Notes: generated by a model not told the origin, from the sequence alone. A DNA stretch of 64,000 nucleotides from Dioscorea cayenensis subsp. rotundata (GCF_009730915.1 NC_052487.1:3683928-3747927), one strand, 5' to 3'; counted from the stretch's first letter, positions 36,301 to 47,262 are shown. Numbers and translations are program-made.

Positions 36301-37367
36301 TAACCCAAGAGACATGCATTTTGATTTAAACCATCAGACTGATTTAGTAATTTTATGAAAATAATATTATTTAAATGAAAATTTACAAGGAATAGTATCT
36401 CACAGTGATACTGCTGCACTGGCTCTGACAGCACAGTTCTAGAATCTCTTTTTTCAGTTTACCTTAGATTCATGATGTGTTTTTGGGGGACCATTCTTTT
36501 GTTTATCTAAGTACGCATCTAACAAGTCTCTTGTCGATAACATATTTTAGTTTAACTCATTATGTTTCTTTCAATGTTCAACTGGTTACTGGTGTTTTTT
36601 AGCTTAGGATGTCGCAAAAACAGGATATGCACATGTACCATCTGTGTCCCTTGTATTGGCTCCTGACTGTAATTTTTTTAAGTGGCTTTCTGCAGCTTTT
36701 AGTACATGAGTCTTATGCTGTTGTTAGAATTACCTGGATGTTCATAAGAAAATCGTCTCTTCTGTGGTGCATAAACCCGTTATAGCCATCCAGCAATATA
36801 CTTCTTTTTTTTTTTAATTTCAAATTCTTTTAATCAATAATCTTCAGTTGGTTCTTAGTTATAGATTTTATTGCGCTTTTCCTTGTGTGATGCACCATGA
36901 TTTCCACTGCAGCATTAACCTATTCATTGATCAACATAGGCTGTTTAAATGTACTCTTATGGTTATTGATTCTTATCCTCCTGCATTGCTTGAGAACACT
37001 TATGGTCATCAAATCTGTTATACTGGCGTGCATCATAATTCATGACTTTGTAAAATCAGAAATTTGATTGATATTCAGCAGCTAACATTTTGTTACTTAA
37101 ACTTCATAGGTTCATGATGAGCTAGTGTTGGAAGTTGATCCAAAATTTATAAAGGAGGCAGGAAATTTGCTACAGATGAGCATGGAAAATGCTGCGTCTC
37201 TTCTAGGTAAATTATGGAATCCACTTCTTGCATTTTGATCATTTGTGAGATTTATTTTTCTTTTTATTTTTTAATTGACATCCTTTCGTGTTCCAGTTCC
37301 ATTGCGTGTAAAGTTGAAGTTCGGAAAAACATGGGGTTCACTGCAGCCGTTTGTGCCTGAAACTTAA
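19601..37367 (+). CDS. TEB: DNA polymerase theta (TEBICHI-type helicase-polymerase), frame-damaged
   Basis: This gene matches plant polymerase theta end to end: an N-terminal region, an SF2 helicase, an HHH-like region, a long linker and a C-terminal family A polymerase. In other organisms this nuclear enzyme performs microhomology-mediated end joining of DNA breaks and, in Arabidopsis, supports replication-stress tolerance and T-DNA integration. About 24 exons can be traced by homology and splice signals from the ATG at 19601 to the TAA at 37367. Helicase exons 4-15 join in frame throughout. The long exon 3, the linker exon and most polymerase exons contain 1-2-base indels that shift frame, often partly compensated nearby. 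Either the copy is a young pseudogene or this stretch was poorly polished. Introns are long and repeat-bearing. Family identity is very secure; coding integrity is not. Confidence 0.9.
22339..28322 (+). CDS. TEB: TEB exons 4-15: SF2 helicase and HHH-like region
   Basis: Exons are 22339-22403, 23019-23124, 23206-23406, 24577-24774, 25401-25562, 25669-25905, 26486-26701, 26779-27129, 27217-27369, 27573-27794, 27908-28126 and 28208-28322; all phases agree. Visible motifs are Walker [13 protein letters not shown] (split over the first two exons), motif [11 protein letters not shown], motif [20 protein letters not shown], motif [22 protein letters not shown], and motif [16 protein letters not shown]. 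Motif VI, normally Q-M-x-G-R-A-G-R, reads [11 protein letters not shown]: both arginines are missing and one residue is added. The C-terminal part includes [17 protein letters not shown], a helix-hairpin-helix-like segment. The helicase unwinds DNA ends and strips RPA in characterised homologues. Confidence 0.92.
28677..29989 (+). CDS. TEB: TEB exon 16: linker with 16-residue repeats and exonuclease-like start
   Basis: The exon opens with [16 protein letters not shown] in phase with exon 15. It then breaks near 28720, where small insertions move the continuing TEB match ([18 protein letters not shown]) to another frame. A three-unit 48-bp repeat lies at 29001-29144. Further shifts occur near 29220-29370. 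From 29360 to 29989 a long open frame carries the TEB-specific block [40 protein letters not shown] and [18 protein letters not shown], the degenerate exonuclease-like region preceding the polymerase. Confidence 0.8.
29001..29144 (+). repeat. 48-bp in-frame tandem repeat in TEB linker
   Basis: Three units start at 29001, 29049 and 29097. They translate to [32 protein letters not shown] and [16 protein letters not shown]. The period is a multiple of three, so repeat number can vary without changing frame. Confidence 0.9.
30155..32091 (+). CDS. TEB: TEB polymerase exons, first half (exo-like/thumb)
   Basis: Traceable exons are about 30155-30356, 30499-30767 and 31902-32091. The first encodes [19 protein letters not shown] and [14 protein letters not shown], then shifts frame near 30255 and again near 30318. 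The second contains [19 protein letters not shown]-like and [12 protein letters not shown] words spread over frames, with shifts near 30520 and 30710. The third is open: [20 protein letters not shown] followed by [18 protein letters not shown], the family A motif that contacts template-primer (T-x-T-G-R-L-S). Confidence 0.8.
32174..37367 (+). CDS. TEB: TEB polymerase exons, second half (palm/fingers)
   Basis: Exons are about 32174-32287, 32364-32722, 35632-35743, 35821-35966, 37110-37206 and 37297-37367. Motif A reads [16 protein letters not shown] (catalytic Asp present), but an extra base precedes it near 32385 and several indels follow at 32425-32525. Motif B reads [20 protein letters not shown]: the conserved Lys-Arg of the fingers helix is displaced by paired indels. 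Another extra base lies near 32693. The 35632 exon is open but altered at G-R-K-T-V-F-S. The 35821 exon has [19 protein letters not shown] and shifts before GNCRIILQ. Motif [12 protein letters not shown] is intact. The end is [18 protein letters not shown]. Confidence 0.82.
32871..33900. repeat. Dispersed non-coding repeat in a TEB intron
   Basis: The 2.9-kb intron between 32723 and 35631 starts with a block opening gtaagtgtatgggtcgccaagtag and ending a phrase with gtatcgttcccacaag. From memory, similar phrases recur in many plant genomes as part of non-coding retrotransposon-like repeats. No coding capacity or clear termini were found here, so the family is unassigned and the right border is approximate. 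Confidence 0.4.
34679..35160. mobile_element. Mutator-like MITE in a TEB intron
   Basis: The ends form imperfect terminal inverted repeats of about 80 bases. The left end starts GGGAAATGTATAAAAACC and contains CAACTTTTTGCAAAAAATAA and ATGATGTGTGGTTT. The right end, read on the other strand, starts GGGAAAAGTAAATATAAAAA and contains GACTTTTGCAAAATAAAG and ATGACGTGTGGTTTT. Flanking T-rich 8-9 bases could be the target duplication. GGGAAA-type termini, long inverted repeats and roughly 9-bp duplications are typical of Mutator-like elements. It is 482 bp and non-coding. Confidence 0.7.
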
Positions 37368-39982
37368 GATAGTGCTCTTGCCAATGTTTATACCAGTTCA
37401 CTATTATGGGAACACAACCACTATTTCATTTTCCAGGTGCAAATCTTTCTCTTTTTGAAGCCTTCCTAAATCATCACTTTGAACCTGTTGATTCATTCAC
37501 CTATATATATAGCAAGGAGGCTGACATTTCTTCTTCCTTTCAGGAAAAAATAGAAATGCTTGATCCTCACCTAGTTCACTCGTGTCATTTTCTTCTTTTC
37601 TGTGGATCGGGATTCAACGGCAACAATTCGAGGTGAGGCACTTTTCCCACAGCAGCAGCAGGTTAGATTCTTGGCTGGAGATTGCCTATGCTATGGGTTT
37701 ACTACGTAGATACAAGAGTCACCCCTGCGTGGAACATAGGAAAGCAGTTATGAGATATCTTCAGATTTGATTGTAAAATAACAGTTTGTGGAATCAACAG
37801 TTATGGATGACAAACCTGGATAGTTTGGGTGGATGCTGCTTCACCAAGGCTATTACACTCGAGGTATTTCATTGTATATTATCTTTCCATTGTCCACAAG
37901 CAATAAGAGTTTCTCCACTACATTGATCCCACCGGCGTTGTTTATGATGCTGTATTTTGCTGCAATGTTCCGTTGGTTTCAGCCTAGTATGGTGAAAACC
38001 TGATACTTCCTGTATAAACCCAGAATGGAGGATCTAGCATCAAGAAGGCTGTAGTCATGTTTCTAGGTAGAGGTACTTTTATTGTATATCATGTTTCTGT
38101 TGTCCAGAAGAAGTAGAATTTGCCAACTGCTTTGATCCCACTGATTTTCTATTTGACTGTATTTACTGTACTGTTGCTTTGGTCGCAGCCCCGTACGATG
38201 AAAGCCGGATACTGAACTGTATACCAAGGTGAAAGCATTGAATGGATCCGGTTGGGATGTGTTTTTATCTGAACCTGTCCATGTGCTTGGGAACTGATTC
38301 AGCTTGAAAGAATGCGATGAACTCTTCATGCTTAAGCTGAAATTTTTCAGGTTCTTAACCATGTGATGGGTTTCAGCTCCAGTATTATATTTTCCCAGTT
38401 TCTTTCATGGTTGATGTCCTCTACTGAGGTTCTCAAGCTTATCATGGTGTATTGGTGATTTTTGGATGAAGTAATGGTTGCTTTGGGCTCTTTCGATATT
38501 ATCATTGCAATCCACTGGATAAGTCTATTTTCTTCTAGATGACAATCAAAATTGAGTGAGAGTACTCATTGCCAACATCCTTTCCTTCATGGTGATCGCT
38601 GGAGTTGAAGTTCAGCTTTTCAAGTGATCAGAGCCCATGACAAGAGGCCATTTGTTCTGTTCCACACGAAAAGAGGTTCGTTAACATCTTTAAGTAAATA
38701 ATTTTCCTTTTTTGTGCTATACCTGAAATCTGATCTTCTCGTCTGCTGGTTGGACATTTACTCTTTAAAAATACGATTTTAAACCACTCATGGTGGGTTT
38801 TAGAGGTTTATGATTTATCATATATATTTGATCAACCACAATTAAGATGACTCTGTTCTGTCATGTATAAAACTGGAAAAGTTGTTGATCAACCTTCTCC
38901 ATGTCAAGAGTTAATTTTATTGCTATTCTTTGTCAGTATAGTCTTCATCACTCATGGTCACAGCAAAAATGAGGAATGCTTTGATTGCTGAAAAGATGAT
39001 CCTAGTTCTTGGTATAGAATCCTACAATATTATTATAAGTAAAGCCATATACTTTGTTGATTAAACCACAGGGCATCAGTGTTTAATGTTGGAAGATCAG
39101 TCATTGAATTCTTGTATTGCAGCAGAACTAATCTTCTGGGAATTTCTTCTCTAATGTTCTCAAAAGACAGTTGATGAGGGAGATTTGGTTTTATTTATTT
39201 ATTAGAAAGCAGATAAACTACTATTCAAATTATTCATTAGGAGGATTTGATGATTTTTCCTTCTGTTGGAATCTGTTGGCTGTTTGTCCGAGATACGTGC
39301 CATGAAATCAACTAGATCTATTATGTATTAATTTTATTTTGAGGTGTTGTCTGATTGTGTTTCTATTTCAATTTTCAAATTATAGTTATCCAATTCTTGA
39401 TTTATTGGTATTGAGTTTTTTGCATAAGGTGTCTTGTGTCTCTGCTGAAGAGACGAATTTGAAATCTAGCCCACTTTAAAGTAGGATAAAAGTGTGTTGA
39501 GAAATTAACTCTCTTTATGCATGTGGTTTGTTCACATTTTATTAAAAAAAAAACCTTCAAATCGTGACTGCATACATTTGTCATCCATTAGGTGATATGA
39601 TAAGTTCCATTGTTTAACCGAAATGTTCTAGCTCTGTTCATTGAAGGTTTTATATCTCGAGTCCAAACAATTTTTTTTTATCTCATTCTCTGTAAATATG
39701 ATAACCATACCTGCTTTCATGATTAATGTTCACAAATTCACATATAAAACCATTAAACCATTGAATTATACAACTGATCATCCATAATAATAATAAAAAA
39801 AAAAACCACTGCATGAAAAACAAACACAAACATATATATAATCAAGGCAGACATCTCCACTAACCCAGTCAACACTAACTCTCCCAATATTCCACTGCCC
39901 CTTATTATAATAAAACTTCATAGTATATACTCACACAACACCCAAAACTAAAACACACACACACACACAAACACATGCACAC
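37368..39982. other. 3' flank of TEB and intergenic DNA
   Basis: No gene was recognised. The first several hundred bases are probably the TEB 3' UTR. A diverged tandem duplication lies at about 37832-38223. The rest is ordinary AT-rich spacer, ending in CA-rich sequence just downstream of the BURP gene's stop codon. Confidence 0.55.
37832..38223. repeat. Diverged 205-bp tandem duplication
   Basis: Two collinear copies (about 37832-38018 and 38032-38223) share attgtatat, gttgtcca/ttgtccac, tttgatcccac, tactgt/gctgt...ttgg and cag-cc-gta-gatgaaa-c-ggatact...ctgtata. They are non-coding. Confidence 0.65.
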
Positions 39983-42005
39983 TCATCCCTGTCCCTCCTT
40001 GACTGCCCAAACAACATGATCCTGTGGCAAAAAGTGGCAAACAGGCACAGTCCCAGGCTTCACCTTCAACACCTTAAAAGCCAAATGTTCCTTATTCCAT
40101 CCTTCAGTATCCTTATGACACAACCCCACAACTTCCACCACTCCTCCATTATCCTTCCCTTCCATCCTCACCTTATACCCACTCACCTTCTCATTCACAT
40201 GACAATAAAACACAGCATAAGCATAAGGCTGTGCATGGCAAACCACCATCCTCTTCCCTTTCATCTTCTCTACTCCATCAATCCTATACTCTTGTTTCCC
40301 ACTCTTCTCCTTATCCTTAACCTCTGTAGACACCACCCTCACTTTTTTTGTTCCCAACTTCTCAGTGCTGAACTCCACCATAGATTGAAGTGATGTAACA
40401 CACTGCTTCTCCTCCTTTACTTTCTCTTCACATTCTCTCAAAGTCTTCTTCATCAAATAAGTGTCCATTGAACCAGGTTCAATGGATAACCTGGTGAGGA
40501 TTTGTGCTAGCTTGGATGATGAGAATGGGATGGAGTTTGCCTTCTTGCTAGAAACAAAGAAGGTTGTGCCTTTGTTGTTGTATGTGAAGTTGAAGTTGGT
40601 TTTCAATTCAGTTCCAGGATGTAAGTCTTTTTCCAAGAAGAAGAGTGCAACGTTTGGGTCATCCTTGAGCTGTGTGTCTGAGGCTGCGTAGTTGTACAAA
40701 AAGGGACCGTATTTGGGCACTGTTACTACAACTCGTTGTCGTTTCTTATGATGATTTTTTGGGTCTACGTTGACGCCTGTGTGACCTTTTCTCGTGTCCA
40801 CATTGACCCCAACTTTGCTGACGTCGACTGACGTCATCTTTGTTTTCAGCTCATCATCTGTGAATTTCAACGGTCAGATATATAGAGTTTAGTGTAGGAA
40901 CATCCATAGATTTACATACGTTCCAATGAACCATTGAATTTTTTTTTATAAATAAAACTACAACTAATCAACCAAAATTAAATTAATATTTACTGTGCTC
41001 CCTAAACTTCACTGTATTTAACTGTTGATTCTGCAGTTGATGTATTATATATACATATAGATCAATAAATACAAAGTAAAAGGGAAGCTAAAAGTAGAGA
41101 GGATGAATTGAGAGGAGATCGAAAGAGAGAACCAATAAGTGAGAGAAGTTTGATAGCGCTGGGCATGGGAGTGTTTGGCAAGACTGAGTTCCAGTAGAGC
41201 TCCCCTTTTGATGTTTCACCATGGCTCACTGCTGCAACAGTACTGACCTGCAGCAAAAACATGCATATATAGTTTTCTAACTCAGCTCATGATATATCTC
41301 ATGCATGCACAAATTTAATTTTGTAAGTAATGAAAATAAATGAAGCTAGAGAAGAAAGGGATTGAAGTCCATGCATGCAAATAAGGAGACTATATGTTAT
41401 AATACGTCTAATTTGTAGATAGCTCTGAAAACACAAAGATAAGAAGATATATTTCTGGGTTTTCAATTCATAATTATCTCAAACACAAACAGATAAGATA
41501 TATAATACATGAATGGTAATGAAGTGAATAGACTTATGATCACAAGAGCAAAAAAGATAAGCTCAAATGAATGTTAATTAAGAAGGATGCTATGCTTGCA
41601 AAATCATGAAGAAATCATGTACCACAGCTTGACCAATATATATGAACTCATGATGCACTAATAAATAGATATAAGAACACAAAGATAAGGAGAAGACAAC
41701 ATAATACATGCTTAATTGCTCATGAGTTACATGCATGCTAATGAAGTGGATAGACTTATGATCACAAGAGCAAAAAAGATAAGCTCACATGAATGTTAAC
41801 AAGGATGCTATGCTTGCAAATCATGAAGAAACCATGTACCACAGTTTGACTAATTAATATATATGAACTCATGATGAACTCATAAATAGATATAATTAAT
41901 TAAGAACATAAAGATAACGAGAAGATAACACAATACATGCTTAATTGCTCATGAGTTACTTACAATAAGAATAAAGGAAATTAAGAAAGGGAGGAAGGAA
42001 TCCAT
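39983..42005 (-). CDS. BURP-domain secreted protein (RD22/BNM2-type)
   Basis: Three exons on the minus strand join in frame: 41964-42005, 41133-41247 and 39983-40857 (1,032 nt, 343 residues). Exon 1 encodes a hydrophobic signal peptide, MDSFLPFLISFILI. Exon 2 has the BURP N-terminal signature GELYWNSVLPNTPMPSAIK. Exon 3 has a short region with two GVNVD repeats (TRKGHTGVNVD), then the BURP domain with its four Cys-His pairs: CHAQPYAYAVFYCH, CHKDTEGWNKEH and CHFLPQDHVVWA. BURP proteins are plant-specific apoplastic or cell-wall proteins linked to development and stress; some have peptide-cyclising activity. Which subfamily this belongs to is unsettled; length and short repeat region fit RD22- or USP-like members. 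No frame damage is visible. Confidence 0.9.
41518..41961. repeat. 222-bp tandem duplication in intron 1 of the BURP gene
   Basis: Copies start aatgaagtgaatagactt at 41518 and aatgaagtggatagactt at 41740. They run nearly identical to tgcttaattgctcatgagttac. The second copy ends two or three bases before the exon 1 donor site. Confidence 0.9.
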
Positions 42006-43095
42006 GAATGAGAGTGATTAGAAGATGGCCTGAAAGACAAGAGGATTAATGTGGGGAAATATATAGAGATTAATATTGTCATAATGTCAAACTTCCCTGT
42101 TTCACGCCATTGATTAATGTTTTTAAGCTTTTAATAGCAGTGTTTGGTGGTGTGGATGCATCCATTCATAAGTATACGTTTGTTCCTTGTTTAAACAGTA
42201 CTCTTGATCCAGTTGGCATTTTCTTTTTTCATGAGTATACGTTTGTTCCTTATTTTTTTCCTTTCCTTTTTCATGGCAGTGGTTGTAAATGTTTCCAATT
42301 AGCCATTGCATGAGGAGGCAAATCAATTTTGATATTGAGAATTAATGTCTCAATTATTCATATATATGTATATATGTATTGTAATGGATAATTAGAATAA
42401 TAAAATATGCACACCCATTTATCTAGCAAACGCAAGATATATGATTAATAATGGTTTTCATGGCCTCATTTGAGACAAATACACAACATCACAAAAAAGA
42501 GAGATTAATTAAGACTGATCACTGTTATCTTAGGGATGTGAGAGACATAATAAGCCTTAATTCTCTTTTGTTATAATATATATTTTCTTCATTGTTTTAA
42601 TTGAGAGAAAATGTTAATTACTTACTGGTCTATAAGTGGTTCTCACATAGAGGAATTAATCTCTTGCATGTAATTCTTTAACTTTTTTAATCATAAAAGA
42701 TTTTATTTTATTTAATTTTATTTTATTTTGTGAGTGAACATAAATGATATGATGTCTCAACCAACTTAACTTTTGTTTGTCTTCAATTATTCTTAATTAT
42801 AGTGTCATTTTTTTTTGTCATTTGTCTCATCACATCTACAATCCTAGTGTAATTTGAAATTTGTGATTAAAGGCCAACATAGTTTGATTTAACTCAACAA
42901 ACTACAATAATATATTCTTAATTTATAAAAGGGTGAATTACAGGGATGCAAAATATATGATTTTAATAATCTTTGGCGTCAATGAATGGGGATACAACAA
43001 GTGATTTTTCTCCTTCAAAAATTACATTAAATTATCGCTTAAAATTATAGCCTATTTCCCAAAATATAAAATTCAAGCCTTAAGAAATTAAGTTG

Positions 43096-43096
<1 letters not shown>

Positions 43097-43172
<76 letters not shown>
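43097..43172. repeat. Compound (TG)n(AG)n microsatellite
   Basis: An uninterrupted TG run of about 37 bases is followed directly by an AG run of about 38 bases. It would be a length-polymorphic marker. Confidence 0.97.
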
Positions 43173-43174
<2 letters not shown>

Positions 43175-43495
43175 TGTAGGCAAGTTGTTGAGGGTCAAAT
43201 CCAAAAATTAATTTTATTATTTAAAAAAACTTAGAGTAGAAAAAAATTAGTAATGTGTTGTACTGTTTCTATTTCTCCAACAAATCTAACATTATGAAAA
43301 AAGCTTTTTGAGTGGTTGGACTGATTTGGTGGATTTGAGCCGAAATGGCAGCATGATCCGGTGAACAAAAAAAGAGATTTGGGCTTAAATATTGGGCTTA
43401 AAGAAAAGGCTGAATGGTAATGGATAGGATTCGGCCTAATAAGGTGACCCAAGGGTAGATTTTTTAAAGTGGATACGGAATTTTGCCTTTATTTC

Positions 43496-43745
43496 AATTT
43501 GTATTAAAATAAACATTGAGCTTTTATTTCATTTTATAGGTAAGATAATTGAGGCTTTCCGATGAGTTTTTATGACATGGACACCAAAATATCTAAGTGG
43601 ATACCCATGATCCACGTTAGCCGTTTGCGTGGAGTGTGCCACGTCAGATACTTTGACGTCCACATCACTAGAAACTCACCGAAAAGCTCCGATTATATAA
43701 CCGGTGAAATAAAAGCAATGCTCAGTGTTTATTTTGATATAAATT
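43496..43745. mobile_element. 250-bp MITE with about 45-bp inverted ends
   Basis: The left end reads aatttgtattaaaataaaca then ttgagcttttatttc. The right end, on the opposite strand, reads aatttatatcaaaataaaca then ctgagcattgcttttatttc. The ends match over about 45 bases with one 4-base insertion. The interior holds CCACGTTAGCC, GCCACGTCAG and TTTGACGTCCAC words. The size and structure are those of a miniature inverted-repeat element; the superfamily is not determined. Confidence 0.75.
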
Positions 43746-44000
43746 AAAAGTTAGTGCACAAATAAAAATAAAAATAAAAGTAATATTTTGTACTCACCCA
43801 AAAAAAATTTACTTGATGATCCTAGCTACTTTGTTGAAAATTTTTATATTGGGAATTAGGGTTTTCCAAATTTTATAATGCGACTACATTCATGATAGTT
43901 GTTTGTTAATTTGCCAAGATGAGTGAATAGGCCGTTAAAAAAAATAGGGGAATGCATAAACTTCAGCGGTGCAAATGAGGGTGAGGTTTGTGCATTGTGT

Positions 44001-44100
44001 GCTCTGATACCATCAGCACAACTACTACTCACACTTGTAGAAATGTATTTTCACTTGTAATTTAAACTCTCATAATTTGTGAAAGGTTATAACATAAACC
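44001..44100 (-). mobile_element. Copia-type LTR end and primer-binding-site relic
   Basis: On the minus strand the sequence TGGTATCAGAGC (plus 44001-44012) equals the plant initiator tRNA-Met primer-binding site used by Copia retrotransposons. The preceding minus-strand sequence (44013-44100) is a plausible LTR 3' end (...acaagtgtgagtagtagttgtgc). No gag/pol coding remains in the adjacent 300 bases, so this is a fragment. Confidence 0.5.
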
Positions 44101-45426
44101 AACTATCACCAATAGACCAAATGCAAGAGGAACCACTTTAGAGACAGAGTTGCTGTCAAGCAGCTAAAGATAAAGCCATCATTCTTCTGCTACCTAGTGT
44201 TTTCAGAACGCATGGAGTTGGAACTAAATGCTAGTACACTGTGCGGAAGAGGCACAGTGCCTTCAATGTGTCAGTATAGCATTGGTGATCCATCGGATGT
44301 CTTGAATGGAGGAATCAATATGTTAAATAAATCACTAGTACACTTATGTGTTTTGATTTGTCAAATATCTATTGACTCTAGCTTTCTAACTATAATTACC
44401 TTGCAGAAAACATTCTTAATTTGTTCAGCTAGAAATTAAATGAATGCATGACAACAATTCTTGCTGCCAATGCATTCAATGTTAATTCCTATGTTTATCA
44501 AGTATTTATGTTCTTGATTAATTAATTAATTTATTTTTTTAAGCTCATGTCCTCTTGAAAAAAATTCAAACTTCTCATTTACTCACTACTTTCAATGCCC
44601 AAGTTTCTTTATCCCAAGCAAGACACTGAAAACACATCTCAATTTCTCATTACCAAGTTGCCACTTGCCAACAAGAACAAGAGAAAGGTGACAAATAGTG
44701 ATGTATTGGAACCATAACCTTTCCAAGAGTCAAAAAGAGATAGGCCTTGATCGATGTTCTTTAATTCAAAACAAAAATAATCACTCCACTTGATCATGAC
44801 TAGTTATAGCAATTTATAATTAATGAAAACCAAAGTTCATCATCATCAACTTCATATATAAATTCAAAATGGATTAGAGGGAAAAAGGAATCTAGCTAGA
44901 TCAAGATCAAGACAAATGCTGGCATGGGTGTTTCTTTGCTTTGCTTTGCTTTAAAAACTACTATTTTTTGTTTTTGAAGGACAATATATATAGTGTTGCA
45001 TTAACTTATTCACTAGTCATACACCTAATTAATACCCTTCAAATGCATTAATGGCAAACAAACAAACAAGCAAATCCAATTTATGACTTTAGTTAAAAAA
45101 ATTTCTCATTCTTCTAAAACACACCAAGTGCCATCTCCTCAAGATAAGAAGAAGAAACCATTAACATCATATATACAACAACAAAAAAACAACAAAAAGA
45201 GGCCACTATCAATATATCAGCAGTTAAACTTTTGTCATAACACTATATATATATATATATATATATAAACAAGAAATTAAACCATTAACATGAAAAATTC
45301 AAAATTGGAGTAGTAGAAAAAAATTCTCTGGAATGAGAAAAGCATGCATATGATGCATCCATTAATGATTAAAACTTAATGCAAATTACAAACAAGAGAT
45401 CATTAAGGAAGCAACTCAAGATTGAT

Positions 45427-46238
45427 TCAATTAACAAACAAAGCTTCCCATATATCAGAGAATGCCCGGAGAATGACAGGGTGGTGATGATAAGAGTTCA
45501 ATGAAAGATAAGACTTTAAGAGCTTCTCAAGCTCTTTTTCAGAGAACATGATTTGTTTCTCAACAATCATCTCCACCATTGAGCTCTTGAAATCCCCATA
45601 AGGGATCCTCTGATCTCTTAACTACAGCAAAAACCATTCTCTTCAAGTCTCTCTTTCCTCACTTTCTGACGATAAAAACGAAGATGAGATCTTGTGCTTA
45701 TAAATATTTTTTTCTTCTTATTTGCAATGGAAGACGAACGCTGATAGAACTCAGAAGAGTCAGAAGAGAAGCTTTTTGATGACAAAAGAGTTTCTGATTC
45801 CTCCTTCCAAATATTATCATATTCTTCACTACTAAAAATGTCACCCAACTCTTCATCATTATCACTTGATGAAGAGCTAGTAAATCCATATCCATTTGAC
45901 AACAACTTCTTCTTTTTTTTCTTGAATGATGACAATGATGCTGGTGAAGCAGGAGGGCAAGTCCTCCCTTCTCTATCACCACCACCACCACCACCACCAC
46001 CACCAGTGTCCTCTTTGATCTTCTTCTCCTTCATTAACATTTGAAATGGCATCATAGTATTCTTGCAGCAGCTATTGCAATTCATAGATAAGTGAATGGA
46101 AGCAAGTGTCCATCTCCGAGACCGGGTTTCCGACGTGGTGGTGCATGTAGTTTGGAGGAGACGTGAGCCATTGAAAATCCATGCAAAACGTTTCTTCAAT
46201 TTTTTACTCATGTTGTTGCTCATGTTCTTCTCCATCAT
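45427..46238 (-). CDS. OVATE family protein (OFP), C-terminal domain out of frame
   Basis: The minus-strand ATG at 46238 (MMEKNMSNNMSKKLKKRF) starts an intronless gene. The first 206 codons include a basic N-terminus, a poly-Gly run, a Lys run (FKKKKKKLL) and Ser-rich segments, typical of OFP transcriptional repressors that act in the nucleus with KNOX/BELL factors and on tubulin-linked organ shape. The OVATE domain itself (AVVKRSEDPYGDF, SMVEMIVEKQIMFSEKEL, LSLNSYHH, HPVILRAFSDIWEALF) lies beyond a stop. It is reachable only by shifting frame at an A5 run (45629-45633) and again at a GGG run (45602-45604). With those two single-base differences the gene would be about 269 residues, normal for the family. 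Real loss of function and consensus error are both possible. Confidence 0.85.
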
Positions 46239-47210
46239 GCTAATGCTGCATATATAACTTTTTTTCTTCTTTTTTGGATAATGAGGAGCTAGTGTTTGAA
46301 GATAAAGAATGTGGAGTTTGTGTTTAAAGAAGGAAGAGGGGGGAAGAGAGCATTTATAAATGAGGGTTTGAAAACTAAAGAACAAAAATAGGAATCATAG
46401 CAAGGCATCAATCATCAATGAATTTTTCATTGTTAATTATTAGTACATTATTGATGTGGAATCTTTTTGTTTGAAAGGAAGTAGCACATGAGTTTAGAGT
46501 TTAGAGTTCCAATTTTATGTTTGTATTTAACCAATTATGTTTTTTATTTTATTTTATTATTAATGGTATAATGGTGTTATTTATCAAAGTAATTTTTGAA
46601 AATTTGTGGAAGTTGACTAATTTATCACTCTTGCCATGGAAAAAATGGTAATAGTTAAGTAATTAAAATAAATAATTTTATGTATAAGTGGACAAAAAAT
46701 TTGTTTCACTTGAGAGATAAAAACTTCAAATTTTTTATGCAATCATGTGGTGTGTGGTGATTAAAATTTTGAATGGTGGAGGGAGCATTTAAAATAATAG
46801 TTAATGTGTATATAAACTTTGGTGGGGTTTTTCATCCAATGTAGTATATAGGTTAGGGGTTAGGGTATTAATTTTATGTTTGTCTTTAACTTATTATGTT
46901 TTGTTTGGTTTGATGATTGAATGGTACTATTTATCAAAATAATTTTTTTAATTTTTATTAGACATTTGAGTGTTGCAGGGGAGCTCATTAGTTTTAAATA
47001 GCTCCTGCCTAAAAATTATGTTAAATATATATTCTACGTAATATACAAATCATGACAATTCACATTGCAACTAGGCAATAATCATTTTAACCCACAAAGA
47101 CCTCCCCAAAAATATGTACGGTTTTCTATTTAAAAATTTCACGTATCCTCTACTTATTCTTGTGAAGATTCGATCAGGTGTCACACACGAGTCAATGGAT
47201 CTTTGGTGGC

Positions 47211-47262
<52 letters not shown>

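Larger units (their letters stand above)
42006..45426. other. Intergenic DNA with MITE, microsatellite and LTR relic
   Basis: No gene was recognised. An open stretch at 44197-44439 (+) has no identifiable family. The separately listed MITE, compound microsatellite and Copia primer-binding site lie here. The remainder is AT-rich. Confidence 0.55.

Noticed and set aside
44197-44439. 80-codon open frame
   Set aside because: No recognisable family and no flanking gene structure; it lies near LTR debris.
45838-46044. Plus-strand open frame with poly-Pro
   Set aside because: It is the antisense shadow of the OVATE gene's Gly and Lys runs.
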